A stretch of 64,000 bases of DNA from Rubrivirga sp. SAORIC476. GTDB taxonomy: Bacteria > Bacteroidota > Rhodothermia > Rhodothermales > Rubricoccaceae. The notes under the pieces were generated by a model. It searched no databases. It was not told the DNA's origin and was given only the letters and a program-made list of their open reading frames with translations. Made by a program: the position numbers and the translations under genes. Location: the NCBI RefSeq assembly GCF_002283555.1, contig NZ_MVOI01000003.1, forward strand, positions 62,001 through 126,000, read 5' to 3'. Positions 24,615 through 32,856 of this stretch are shown piece after piece. Position 1 is the stretch's first letter. The number at the start of each line of letters is the position of its first letter.

Positions 24615-25979
24615 TCAGCGCCCGATCGTGAGCACGCGGGTCTGGGGCGCCTCGGCCCCGCTCGCTGCGCGGACGACGTAGGTGCCCGGCGACAGCGAGG
24701 TGCCGTCGAGCGTCAGCTCGCGGGTCCCAGCGTCGACGGTCCCGTCGTGGAGGACCGCGACCTCGCGGCCCAGCGCGTCGTAGACCGCCACGCGGACCTG
24801 GGTGGCGGCGTCCGTGCTCAAGGACACGCGGGCCAGGCCGGCGGCCGGGTTCGGCCGCGGTGCGCCCAACTGAATGCCCGCCTCGGCGACGCTCCGCGCC
24901 GGGCTGGACGGCGCTGCGGCGAGCGGCGCCTCGTCGAGGCCCGACGCGGTCTCGACCGGCACCGTCAGCGTCTGGTGCACGTTGAGATTCATGCTCAGCC
25001 CGATGAGGCTGCTGATGCGGATGCTCACCGTGTCGAACGCCTCGTTCGTGCGGAAGCGGATGAACGAGAGCCCGTCGGGCCGCGTGGTCACGCGGAGGTC
25101 ATCGCCGCTGGCTTCGCCGACCACGTCGCCGCCGTTGAGGGCCCGGACCCGGATGGCACCCAGCACGGCGAGGTCCAGCAGGTCGGCATCGGACGACACC
25201 CAGAAGCCGGTCCACGCCTTGGCGGGCAGCATCGTGCCGTAGTCCACCGTGAGTGTGGCACTGCCGGCGATGCCGAGCGGGATTCGCAGGTTCGCCGCGG
25301 TCGCCACCGGCAGGTCGATGGCCTCCGAGAGGTCGTCCACCACGCACCCGAGGCAGAGGCCGGAGGTCGAGCCCGACGCCGTGGCGCCGTCGGACTCGAG
25401 GGCGACGATGCGGTCCAGCGTCGTCGGGCGCGTGATGATGGCGTAGCGGACGTCGATCTCGGTGAGGAGAGCGACCGCCCCGTCGAACTCGATCTCGACG
25501 GCGTCATACGCCTTCCGCGCTCGGAACGTGACCTTGCTGAGACCCGAAGCCATGAGCTGGAGCGACAGGAGCGACGTGCCAGACCGGCTCTCCTGGAGGG
25601 TCGCCCCCAGGTAGGTCCGTACGGTGACCCGGTCGATCACCGCCACATCGAGGAGACCGTTCGGATCATCGATCACGAACCCGGCGCGGGTGTTGGCGGA
25701 CTCGGAGGCCGGAAGGTCCACCCGGATGCCTGCCGACGACAGCACGCCGACAGGCACCACGAGGCGGGCCGCATCCTGGCGGCGACCGACCACGTCGTCG
25801 GTGCCGGTGACCGAACATCCGATGCAAAGGCCATCGATAAAGCTGGACGCCGTCGCCCCATCCGCGGCGGTCGGGATGTACACGGTAGGCTGCGCCGAGA
25901 CGGCCAGGGCCGTGCTGAGGAAGAGGCCCATCAGGAGGGCGGGGAGACGTAGAGAAGCGAAGTGAGCCGCGAGACGCAT
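24615..25979 (-). CDS. Secreted two-domain protein with T9SS sorting domain
   Basis: 454 residues. Signal peptide 1-29 (ends VSAQ). Two diverged copies of a domain of about 155 residues follow, each opening with DGATA-S-GLC-GC (DGLCIGCSVTG near 49, SGLCLGCVVDD near 205), with later blocks in the same order (GFVIDDPNGLLDVAVIDRVTVR and GFWVSSDADLLDLAVLGAIRVR regions). Each CxGC pair could form a disulfide or bind metal. The last 80 residues (RPNPAAGLARVSL ... YDALGREVAVL ... GTYVVRA) are a type A Por sorting domain, marking export by the type IX system. The domain family is unknown to me. Confidence 0.75.
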   Translation of the reverse strand: MRLAAHFASLRLPALLMGLFLSTALAVSAQPTVYIPTAADGATASSFIDGLCIGCSVTGTDDVVGRRQDAARLVVPVGVLSSAGIRVDLPASESANTRAGFVIDDPNGLLDVAVIDRVTVRTYLGATLQESRSGTSLLSLQLMASGLSKVTFRARKAYDAVEIEFDGAVALLTEIDVRYAIITRPTTLDRIVALESDGATASGSTSGLCLGCVVDDLSEAIDLPVATAANLRIPLGIAGSATLTVDYGTMLPAKAWTGFWVSSDADLLDLAVLGAIRVRALNGGDVVGEASGDDLRVTTRPDGLSFIRFRTNEAFDTVSIRISSLIGLSMNLNVHQTLTVPVETASGLDEAPLAAAPSSPARSVAEAGIQLGAPRPNPAAGLARVSLSTDAATQVRVAVYDALGREVAVLHDGTVDAGTRELTLDGTSLSPGTYVVRAASGAEAPQTRVLTIGR

Positions 25980-26005
25980 GGGAAGAAAGGGAACGGGGGG
26001 AGGAG

Positions 26006-26013
26006 AAAAGGTG
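26006..26013 (-). promoter_or_regulatory. Putative -7 box (CACCTTTT) of the T9SS-cargo gene
   Basis: Minus strand, 26 nt before the ATG at 25979. Confidence 0.4.
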
Positions 26014-26471
26014 CCTTCCCATGATCAGCCTTCCCCTCGGCGTCTCGACACCCTTCCCCGGGCTCTCCTCATTCTGGATGCCCCCTCTGACGTTCTTCGG
26101 ACCAGAACAAGAGACGTACTGCTTCGGAACGCAATTTGCACAGCTTCATCCACTCACTCCTAACGCGGACATACAGGGCAACCCGTTCACGCCTCGCCCC
26201 TTACCATCTGTCGGCGGAGCCCCCTCGACCACGTCGGCATCCTCTCCTCTGGGGAGCCGTCCAGGTCCTGAATCGGCCGGACGTGCTCGTACAAGGCAGG
26301 GTGAGTTTCCGCGGCGCCCCTGCTCGCACGAGGAGATGGACGAACCGTGGGCGGGTAGAAACGCCCTGGCCGATCTCGCGCGAGGGCTCCCGCTCCGGCT
26401 AGCCCTGACGGGAGCGCTCTCCGAAGAACGGAACGGGAATGCCCAGCCTCCAGCGCGACGCGCCGGAGCGT
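26014..26471. other. 458-bp interval without a recognisable gene
   Basis: Locally less GC-rich than its surroundings (for example around 26095-26165). Frames that cross it lack coding character and run on antiparallel to rluD. A 7-bp inverted repeat (GCTCCCG / CGGGAGC near 26388-26416) is the only structure I noticed. It may hold a small RNA or promoters reading toward 25979, but I cannot show either. Confidence 0.4.
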
Positions 26472-27560
26472 CTACCGCCCGGCCTCCACCTTTCGCAGGC
26501 GCTCGACGACCCACGCCATGTCCTCCGGCAGCGGGGCCTCGAAGTCCATCTCCTCTCCCGTCGTCGGGTGGACGAAGCCGAGCGTCGACGCGTGGAGCGC
26601 CTGGCGCGGACCCAGGCGCGTGAACAGGTTGCGCATGAAAGCCTTCCGTGACCCCTCTGCGGCGCCGTACACGATCCGGTCGCCGCCGTAGGTCACGTCG
26701 CCGAAGACCGGGTGCCCGATGGACTGGGCGTGGACGCGGATCTGGTGCGTCCGCCCGGTCTCCAGCCGGAAGCGGACCAGCGCGGTCGTGCCCAGGTCGT
26801 CGACCACCTCGTAGGTCGTCGCGGCCCACTTGCCCTCGCCCTCGGGGCGCACGGAGACCTTCTTGCGGTCGCGCGGGCTCCGGCCGAGCCAGCCTTCCAC
26901 ACGCCCCTTCGCCTCGGGGACGCCCCAGACCAGCGCCAGGTAGCGGCGGCGGATGGTCCGGTCGGCGAACTGCTTGCCGAGGTGCGCCGCGGCCACGTCG
27001 GTCTTGGCGACCACCATCACGCCGGTCGTGTCCTTGTCGAGCCGGTGGACGAGGCCGGGGCGGACCGTCGGGTCGCCCTCGTAGCGCGGCCCCGCCGTCG
27101 CGGTCGACAGTCCGACGTCGTCGTCGTCGGTGTCCTCGATCTCATCGCCCGACAGCGGCCCCGCGCCGACGTGGTGCAGCAGCGCGTTGATGAGCGTCCC
27201 GGATCGGTGACCGTAGGCCGGGTGGACCACCATCCCGGCGGGCTTGTCGACCACGAGCAGGGTGTCGTCCTCGTAGAGGATCGACAGCGGGATGTCCTCG
27301 GGGACGATCTCGATGGGTGGCGGGCGCATCACCGTGCACCGGATCCGGTCGCCCGGCTGGACCGGCATCGACACCTTGGAGGCGAGCGCCCCGTTGACCT
27401 CGACGCGCCCCTCCTTGATGGCGCGCTGCACCTTCGTTCGCGTCGCGTTGGCCGTCTTGTCGGTCAGGTAGAGGTCGATGCGGACCGGCGACTGGCCGGG
27501 CGGCACCTCCAGTTCTATGACCGTCTCGATCGGATCGGGCTCGTTGGAATCGGGGTTCAT
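26472..27560 (-). CDS. rluD: Pseudouridine synthase RluA/RluD family
   Basis: 362 residues. An N-terminal S4 domain (about 28-85, RIDLYLTDKTANATRTKVQRAIKEGRVEVNG region) precedes the catalytic domain. The catalytic Asp lies in GLVHRLDKDTTGVMVVAKT near 185, and RTHQIRVHAQSIGHPVFGDVTYGG near 285 is the second family block. Between residues about 135 and 165 there is an acidic insertion (SGDEIEDTDDDDVGLST) absent from typical RluD. Members modify U1911/1915/1917 of 23S rRNA; the exact target here is inferred. ATGA overlap with the aminotransferase gene. Confidence 0.9.
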   Translation of the reverse strand: MNPDSNEPDPIETVIELEVPPGQSPVRIDLYLTDKTANATRTKVQRAIKEGRVEVNGALASKVSMPVQPGDRIRCTVMRPPPIEIVPEDIPLSILYEDDTLLVVDKPAGMVVHPAYGHRSGTLINALLHHVGAGPLSGDEIEDTDDDDVGLSTATAGPRYEGDPTVRPGLVHRLDKDTTGVMVVAKTDVAAAHLGKQFADRTIRRRYLALVWGVPEAKGRVEGWLGRSPRDRKKVSVRPEGEGKWAATTYEVVDDLGTTALVRFRLETGRTHQIRVHAQSIGHPVFGDVTYGGDRIVYGAAEGSRKAFMRNLFTRLGPRQALHASTLGFVHPTTGEEMDFEAPLPEDMAWVVERLRKVEAGR

Positions 27561-28705
27561 GCGTGCACGGTGCGGCCGAACGACGCGACAGCGTCGAGGG
27601 CGTGGTCGATCGCCGCGGGCGGCGTCTGGGCGTGGGGCGCAAACCGGACGAGTCGGCTGCGCATGGAGCAGGTGACGCCCTGGCTCGCGAGGTGGGCGTG
27701 GAGCCCTTCGGGATCGGGCACGCGAACGGTCACGATGCCCGAGGCAGGCTCGCCCTGGGGACCGTAGCGCTCGGCGCCGAGGCGCTCCAACCCCTCCGCC
27801 ATGCGGGCGGCGTTCGCGAGCACAACCGCCTCGATCACGTCGGGGCCGACCTCCAGCATCGCGCCCAGCGCCGCGTCGAGCGCGTACACGCCCGCCGTCG
27901 GGCTGGTGCCGACGTGGAAGCGCGTCGCGTCCGGGTGGAGGGCCGTCGAGACGGTGTCGAAGTCGTCCCAGTCGACGGGCCCGTTGAGCCAGCCGATGGT
28001 GGGCCGCAGCCGCGGGAGCAGCGACGGCGCGAGGGCGACGAAGCCGAGCCCCTGGAGCGCACCGAGCCACTTGTGCCCCCCCACCGCCAGCAGGTCGGCC
28101 TTGATGGCTGACATGTCGAGCCGGGACGCGCCGACGGCCTGGATGGCGTCCACGATGAACAGGACCCCGCGCTCGCGGCACAGCGCGCCGATGGCCTCCA
28201 GGTCGCACCGGAAGCCGGACAGGAACTGCACTGCCGAGACGGCGACGACGCGCGTCTCGGGCTGTAGCGCCGCCCGCACGTCGTCCACCGAGAACACGCC
28301 CTCCCGGTGCGCGACCGTGTCCACCTCGACGCCGAGGGGGGCGAGGCCGAGCCACGGGAGGTGGTTGGCGGGGAACTCGCAGCCCGGCACCACGACCCGG
28401 TCGCCCGGCCGCCAGTCGAGTCCTTGCACGACGAGGTTGAGGCCGTACGACGTGTTCGGCACGAGGGCGACGGAGGCCGCATCGGCGCCGACCAGGGCTG
28501 CGGCTCGCTCCCGCGCCCGGACGCCGCGGTCGAGGTCCGCCGGAAAGTTGTTGGGCGACCGATCCGCGAGGAGCCCCGCCCGTCCCGCGAGGTAGTCGGT
28601 GACGGCGCCCAGCGTGTGGGCCCCGAGCGTGCCCGTGGCGGCGTGGTCGAGGTAGACCTCGCCTTCCGGGAGGGGGAACAGGTCGCGGTAGGCGTCGAGA
28701 GTCAC
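27557..28705 (-). CDS. Class V aminotransferase (cysteine desulfurase/isopenicillin epimerase-like)
   Basis: 382 residues from a GTG. VYLDHAATGTLGAHTL near 16, VPNTSYGLNLVVQGLDWRPGDRVV near 90, FIVDAIQAVGAS near 165 and the PLP Lys in LLAVGGHKWLGALQGLGFVAL near 190 are the class V blocks. No conserved Cys loop of IscS/SufS near the C-terminus is evident, so Csd-like desulfurase activity is doubtful; kynureninase-like or epimerase-like chemistry is possible. GTG at 28705 is preferred over a GTG at 28759 because a CACCTTGT box lies 22 nt before it. Its stop overlaps the rluD ATG. Confidence 0.8.
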   Translation of the reverse strand: MTLDAYRDLFPLPEGEVYLDHAATGTLGAHTLGAVTDYLAGRAGLLADRSPNNFPADLDRGVRARERAAALVGADAASVALVPNTSYGLNLVVQGLDWRPGDRVVVPGCEFPANHLPWLGLAPLGVEVDTVAHREGVFSVDDVRAALQPETRVVAVSAVQFLSGFRCDLEAIGALCRERGVLFIVDAIQAVGASRLDMSAIKADLLAVGGHKWLGALQGLGFVALAPSLLPRLRPTIGWLNGPVDWDDFDTVSTALHPDATRFHVGTSPTAGVYALDAALGAMLEVGPDVIEAVVLANAARMAEGLERLGAERYGPQGEPASGIVTVRVPDPEGLHAHLASQGVTCSMRSRLVRFAPHAQTPPAAIDHALDAVASFGRTVHA

Positions 28706-28727
28706 CGGGGCTTGGGGGTCGGAGGGT

Positions 28728-28735
28728 ACAAGGTG
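28728..28735 (-). promoter_or_regulatory. Putative -7 box (CACCTTGT)
   Basis: Minus strand, 22 nt before the GTG at 28705; supports that start. Confidence 0.4.
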
Positions 28736-28764
28736 GGGGCTCCGTGCGCCCCATGCCACCCGTC

Positions 28765-28789
28765 CGCCCGGAAGAAGGCCGGAACTTTG
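28765..28789. repeat. 25-bp dispersed element, copy B
   Basis: Matches 22 of 25 positions of 20670-20694, in the same orientation and again between two minus-strand genes. On the plus strand both copies end GAACTTTG, a near match to TAnnTTTG. Confidence 0.6.
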
Positions 28790-28810
28790 CGCCGCATCCG
28801 CCTCCCGCCC

Positions 28811-29947
28811 TTACTGGTCCTCCTCCTCCCGCTCGCGGCGTTCCTCGGGCGTCTCCTCGGCTTTCATCTCCTCGGCCTCGTCGACCATGTCGGCGCCCTC
28901 TTCCACGTCGTCCGCTTCCGTCTCCGGCGCCTCCTGAAGGGGCACCACCGACGGGTCGAGTTCCAGCTCGATCAGCATCGGGAAGTGGTCGCTGCCGACC
29001 GGGTCGAGGCGGCGGAGTTCGACGAGCGCGAAGTGGTCCGAGTGGAAGACGTGGTCGAGCGGGTAGCGCAGCCACCAGTGCTCGGCGTGGAACGTCGAGA
29101 ACGTGCCCCGGCCGATGCGCGGGTCGAGGAGGCCGGAGAGGCGCTGGAAGAGGCGCGTCGTGTGGCTCCACGCGACATCGTTGAGGTCGCCCGCGACGAC
29201 GATCGGCCCCTTCTCCTCGGCCGCCTCGCGTCCGGCGAGGACCAGTTCGGCGTCGCGCAGCGTCGCGTCCTGCTGGATGTCCGGGCGCGGAGGGCGCGGA
29301 TGGAGCAGGATCACCGTCACCGGCTCGCCGGAGCGCAGGCGCACCGTTAGAAGGAGACTCGGCACCGTGTCTTCGACGAGGTGTCGCACCTCGGTCCGGT
29401 CGAGGGGCAGCTTGGATCGGAGCAGCATCCCGTAGGTGTCGTCCTGCGGGACCTCGACGGCGTGCGGGTAGGCGTCCGCCAGCTCTCGGGAGGTCTCGAC
29501 CCACCAGGCATCGGTCTCGACGGCGGCGATGATGTCAGGGTCGGCCTCGCGGACGACCTCGAGCCAGCGGTCCCGGTCGCGGTTTTCCATCAGCACGTTC
29601 GAGACCACCAGCCGGAGACGCCGGTCCGGCGCGGCGTCCGCCGGGTTGGCGCGGACGGTCTGCTCGGGGTAGATCGACGTGTACGGCACCATCTGCGTCC
29701 CCTGCACGCCCACGGCCACCGCGAGCGCCGCGAACAGGCCCCACTCCCACCACGAGGGGTCGCCGAGCCAGAGGTTGGAGCCCACGTAGAGCGCCACGAC
29801 GACGATGGCCGCCACCGTCAGTTGCATCCGCGGGAAGTCGAACATGCGGACCCACCACGCGTCCGTTCGCACGAGGGAGAGCGCCGTCGCGACGACGATG
29901 AGCCCGGCGAGGGCGATCAGGACGATCCGAAAGACAGACACAGGCAC
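28811..29947 (-). CDS. Membrane-anchored endonuclease/exonuclease/phosphatase-fold protein
   Basis: 378 residues from a GTG. Three N-terminal helices (about 4-22, 35-55, 63-80) precede an EEP domain: VVSNVLMENRD near 112 (metal-binding Asn), AAVETDAWW near 140 (Glu), VVAGDLNDVAWSHTT near 245 (Asp/Asn), LDHVFHSDHFA near 290 and GSDHFPML near 312 (Asp-His pair). The layout matches the family of three-helix EEP proteins found beside envelope genes; the substrate may be nucleic acid or phosphoester lipid. The last 45 residues are very acidic (EEGADMVDEAEEMKAEE). A second GTG two codons on is also possible. Confidence 0.8.
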   Translation of the reverse strand: MPVSVFRIVLIALAGLIVVATALSLVRTDAWWVRMFDFPRMQLTVAAIVVVALYVGSNLWLGDPSWWEWGLFAALAVAVGVQGTQMVPYTSIYPEQTVRANPADAAPDRRLRLVVSNVLMENRDRDRWLEVVREADPDIIAAVETDAWWVETSRELADAYPHAVEVPQDDTYGMLLRSKLPLDRTEVRHLVEDTVPSLLLTVRLRSGEPVTVILLHPRPPRPDIQQDATLRDAELVLAGREAAEEKGPIVVAGDLNDVAWSHTTRLFQRLSGLLDPRIGRGTFSTFHAEHWWLRYPLDHVFHSDHFALVELRRLDPVGSDHFPMLIELELDPSVVPLQEAPETEADDVEEGADMVDEAEEMKAEETPEERREREEEDQ

Positions 29948-30003
29948 CGAGACGTGGGGATCTCGCCAACGAGGGCCGTCGGTGCCCGTTCCACCAGCAC
30001 CGC

Positions 30004-31158
30004 TCAGGCGCGGGCGAACTGCTTGCCCTGGAGTTGCCGGACGAGCCCTCGGAACTCCAGCTGGAGCAGGTACACGAGCGCCGTCGAGGTGTCGAGGTTG
30101 GCCGCCGCGCAGATGGCGTCCAGCGGGCGCGGCTCCGGGGCGAGGGCGTCCACGAGCCGCTGCTCGACCCGGTTGAGGGGCGGCTCGGGCTCGGCGGGCG
30201 TCGCGGGCCGAGCGGCCGCCCCCCTCTCCCACTGCGGCGCCAGCACATCCAGCACGTCGGCGGCGGAGGTGGCGAGGGCGGCCGTCCCGCGCTGGATCTG
30301 CCGGTGCGTCCCCTGCGCCTCCGCGAACACCGAGGCGGGCACGGCGAATACCTCCCGGTTCTGCTCGACGGCGATCCCGGCCGTCAGCAGCGCTCCGCCC
30401 GACTCGTGGGCCTCAGCGACCACCACGCCTCGGCTCATGCCGGACACGATCCGGTTGCGCCGCGGGAAGTTGACGGCGTCCGGTGCGGCGCCGAGCGGAA
30501 ACTCGGACACGACGGCCCCCGCGTCCTCGTCCAGGATCCGGCGCACATCGGCACTGTGGCGGTGCGGGTAGATGCGGTCGACACCCGAGCCGAGCACCGC
30601 GACCGTCCGCCCCCCCGCGTCGAGCGCGGCCCGGTGCGCCGCGATGTCGACGCCGTAGGCGAGTCCGCTGACGACGGTGACGCCCGCGGCGGCGAGGTCG
30701 CGTGCGAAGGCCCCGGCAACCCGCCGCCCGTAGTCGCTGGCGCGGCGCGTGCCCACCACGGCGACCGCGAGCGCGTCCGCCTCGGTGAGGCGCCCGAGGA
30801 CCCAGAGGTGGGACGGCGGGTCGTAGATCTCGCGGAGCAGAGCCGGGTAGTCGGGGTCGGCCACGGCCACGAGCCGGGCCCCGACCGCCTCGGCGCGCTG
30901 GAACTGGGCGTCGACGGCGGACGCGTCGTCCCAGGCGCGGATCGCCTCGGCGGTCTGCCGCCCCACGCCGTTCACGCGCACGAGCCGAGACGTCGAGGCT
31001 GCCATCGTGGCCCGTGCGCTGCCGAACGCCGCCAGCAGCGCCCGCACACGCCCCGGCCCGACGCCCGGCACGAGCGACAGCGCAACCAGCGCACGCCGCT
31101 CGGCCTCGTCGGGCGGCGCGAGCGGTGCGGAGGGGTCCCGAGCGAAAAGGTCGGCCAT
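30004..31158 (-). CDS. dprA: DNA-processing protein DprA
   Basis: 384 residues. A helix-hairpin-helix N-terminal region (VPGVGPGRVRALLAAFGS, VNGVGRQTAEAI) leads into the Rossmann fold: VAVVGTRRASDYGRRVAGAFARDL near 140, TVVSGLAYGVDIAAHRAAL near 168, VLGSGVDRIYP near 195, FPRRNRIVSGMSRGVVVAEA near 240. A C-terminal winged helix (about 320-384) closes it. DprA loads RecA on incoming single strands during transformation. A TAGGTTCG box sits 3 nt before the ATG at 31158, suggesting a leaderless transcript. Confidence 0.95.
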   Translation of the reverse strand: MADLFARDPSAPLAPPDEAERRALVALSLVPGVGPGRVRALLAAFGSARATMAASTSRLVRVNGVGRQTAEAIRAWDDASAVDAQFQRAEAVGARLVAVADPDYPALLREIYDPPSHLWVLGRLTEADALAVAVVGTRRASDYGRRVAGAFARDLAAAGVTVVSGLAYGVDIAAHRAALDAGGRTVAVLGSGVDRIYPHRHSADVRRILDEDAGAVVSEFPLGAAPDAVNFPRRNRIVSGMSRGVVVAEAHESGGALLTAGIAVEQNREVFAVPASVFAEAQGTHRQIQRGTAALATSAADVLDVLAPQWERGAAARPATPAEPEPPLNRVEQRLVDALAPEPRPLDAICAAANLDTSTALVYLLQLEFRGLVRQLQGKQFARA

Positions 31159-31161
31159 GCC

Positions 31162-31169
31162 CGAACCTA
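31162..31169 (-). promoter_or_regulatory. -7-like box (TAGGTTCG) 3 nt before dprA
   Basis: Identical to the box 22 nt before the WG-repeat gene, but placed so that transcription would start at the dprA ATG. Confidence 0.4.
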
Positions 31170-31241
31170 GCGCGGACACGCTGACATCGGCTCTGTCATC
31201 CTACCATTTCTGTGCCCACGAATCCCACACGCGACGACGAA

Positions 31242-31270
31242 CGCCCCGCCGGACCGAGTCCAGCGGGGCG
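31242..31270 (-). terminator. Hairpin after the DUF3047 gene
   Basis: Eight-bp stem CGCCCCGC / GCGGGGCG with an inner GGAC/GTCC pairing, 25 nt beyond the stop at 31295. No T-run. Confidence 0.45.
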
Positions 31271-31294
31271 CCTGGGGGGGGGACGCGTGGCGGG

Positions 31295-32020
31295 TTACCG
31301 CGTGCCGAGTCGAATGTCCCCGAAGTAGGCAGTCGCCGAGCCACCGGTGTTGTCGGCATCCGTCATGATGGCGACGCCCGAGATGGCCGGCGGGTCCTCG
31401 CCGAAGGCCGCCCGGTAGTCGCGCACGATGTCGCGGCGCTCGGTCTGCCACGTGCCCAGGCCGCTCGACCCGCTGCGGACCGGCACCATCTGGACCCAGT
31501 CCGTGTAGGCGTTCGGTACGATCTGGGTCTCGCTGGACCGGTTCGCCCAGACGTAGCTGAGCGCGCGGACCGGGATGTCGTCGTAGCCAAGGGCGCGCAG
31601 GGCGCGGTACTTCACCCGGTCCCCGAAGGACAGATCCGACGGGTCGTAGTCGAACGTGATGTAGATGCGGGCCGGGTAGTCGTCGCCGCCGCGGCTGCGG
31701 ATGTTGCCCCCCGAGATCACATTCTCGGCCTTCCATCGCCACGTCATGATGGGAAAGCGGTTCGGGTCGAGGTCGAAGCGCCGGATGAGGCCCGAGGCGG
31801 ACCGGTTGGCCTCCGCACGGATGACGGTCGAGCTGCCGTCGCGGACCAGCGCGTACTGGCTCCGTGGCGCGTCGCCGAGGCTCATCGCTTCCCACCCGTT
31901 GACGGTGCCGCCGGGGCGCATGTTGGAGAACGCCGCGACGACGTAGTCGGACGGTGCGAACGCGGTTAGCCCCAGGGCGAAGACCAGCGCGCTGAGTGAG
32001 AGAAGACGGGAGCGAGACAT
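31295..32020 (-). CDS. DUF3047 secreted protein
   Basis: 241 residues with a signal peptide (about 1-22). The mature part matches DUF3047: LVRDGSSTVIRAEANRSASGLIRRFDLDP, PIMTWRWKAENVI, DDYPARIYITFDY, SYVWANR, and near the end ISGVAIMTDADNTGGSATAYFGDI. The fold is a jelly roll resembling carbohydrate-binding modules; its function is unknown. A box AGCGTTTG lies 25 nt before the ATG. Confidence 0.85.
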   Translation of the reverse strand: MSRSRLLSLSALVFALGLTAFAPSDYVVAAFSNMRPGGTVNGWEAMSLGDAPRSQYALVRDGSSTVIRAEANRSASGLIRRFDLDPNRFPIMTWRWKAENVISGGNIRSRGGDDYPARIYITFDYDPSDLSFGDRVKYRALRALGYDDIPVRALSYVWANRSSETQIVPNAYTDWVQMVPVRSGSSGLGTWQTERRDIVRDYRAAFGEDPPAISGVAIMTDADNTGGSATAYFGDIRLGTR

Positions 32021-32106
32021 GCAGGGGAAGGGAGTGTTCGCCTCTCAAACGCTTCGTCTTCCGAATCCCTTTCCTGCTCCCTGTAGGATGTGGCCTACCC
32101 TGCGTG

Positions 32107-32784
32107 TCAGCCGCCCTCCTCGAAGGGCGGGCCCGTCAGCGGGAGGCCGAACCGGACCGCCGAGACAGTCTCCTCGCCGGTCACCACCCCTCGGACCGCC
32201 TGGCGGATCCGGTGTGGAATGAACACCCCCTCGACCTCGCGGTACTCGCGGAGGACGACCTCCACGTAGTCTCGGCGCCCGGCGCGGCGGCGGAAGGTGG
32301 TGATGCGCGACGGGCGCCCGTCGGCATTCAGCCCGATCAGCAGCGGCTCTTCCCGGCCGGGCACGAAGACGCGCAGCAGGTCGTCGGCGAGCCACTCGGC
32401 GCGCAGGTCGCGGCGGCGAGCCGCCAGCACGAGCGGGTGGAGCCACAGCGCCCCCTCCGCCAGACGCCGCGCCGCCTCGGGGAGGACTCGGACCGAGTCG
32501 CCGACCATGACCGTCGCAGTCGTACCGATCATCCAGGTGGTCTGCGGGACGCTGCCGAGGCGGACCGTCCAGCGCGCCGTGTCGGGGAGCGCGAGGTCCA
32601 GCGACGAGCGGACCGTCCGGGACGCGCCGCCGAGGGGAGCCCGCGTCTGCGACTCGACGCGGACCGTCCGCAGGGCGTCGATGCGGTCCCGCCCGCCGAG
32701 GGCGTCGGCGACGGCGTCGAGGGGGGCGAGCGGCTGGGCGACGGCCGCGACCGTGAGCAGGGGGAGCAGGAGCAGGCGGCGCAT
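32107..32784 (-). CDS. Secreted LolA/LolB-fold-like protein
   Basis: 225 residues, signal peptide 1-16 (ends AVAQ). The mature sequence starts with a helix (LDAVADALGGRDRIDALRTVRVESQTR), typical of secreted proteins that measure lipid or peptide on a half-barrel, then strands WTVRLGSVPQTTWMI, and LLIGLNADGRPSRITTFRRR. This is a common Bacteroidota envelope-protein pattern without known role. A weak TATTCTGT box is only 4 nt before the ATG. Divergent from the lipoprotein gene. Confidence 0.6.
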   Translation of the reverse strand: MRRLLLLPLLTVAAVAQPLAPLDAVADALGGRDRIDALRTVRVESQTRAPLGGASRTVRSSLDLALPDTARWTVRLGSVPQTTWMIGTTATVMVGDSVRVLPEAARRLAEGALWLHPLVLAARRRDLRAEWLADDLLRVFVPGREEPLLIGLNADGRPSRITTFRRRAGRRDYVEVVLREYREVEGVFIPHRIRQAVRGVVTGEETVSAVRFGLPLTGPPFEEGG

Positions 32785-32856
32785 GGCGACAGAATAGCGC
32801 GCGGGGCGAACGCGCGGCCGGGCCCGGCGTCTGATGCCCTCCCCCTCCCTCCGACC

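Noticed and set aside
26069-26149. A 26-codon minus-strand frame starting MKLCKLRSEAV
   Set aside because: Too short, no leader or promoter box, no known family.
27768-27788. Palindrome GCGCTCGGCGCCGAGGCGC inside the aminotransferase gene
   Set aside because: It encodes ERLGAE in frame with ordinary codon use, so it is not counted as an intergenic element copy.
27557-28705. Naming the class V aminotransferase as sufS/iscS
   Set aside because: The active-site Cys loop of desulfurases is not evident and no Fe-S cluster genes are nearby.
27561-29504. Long minus-strand extension upstream of rluD (1010 residues in total)
   Set aside because: It runs through the aminotransferase and EEP genes in another frame and has low-complexity Arg/Gly composition.
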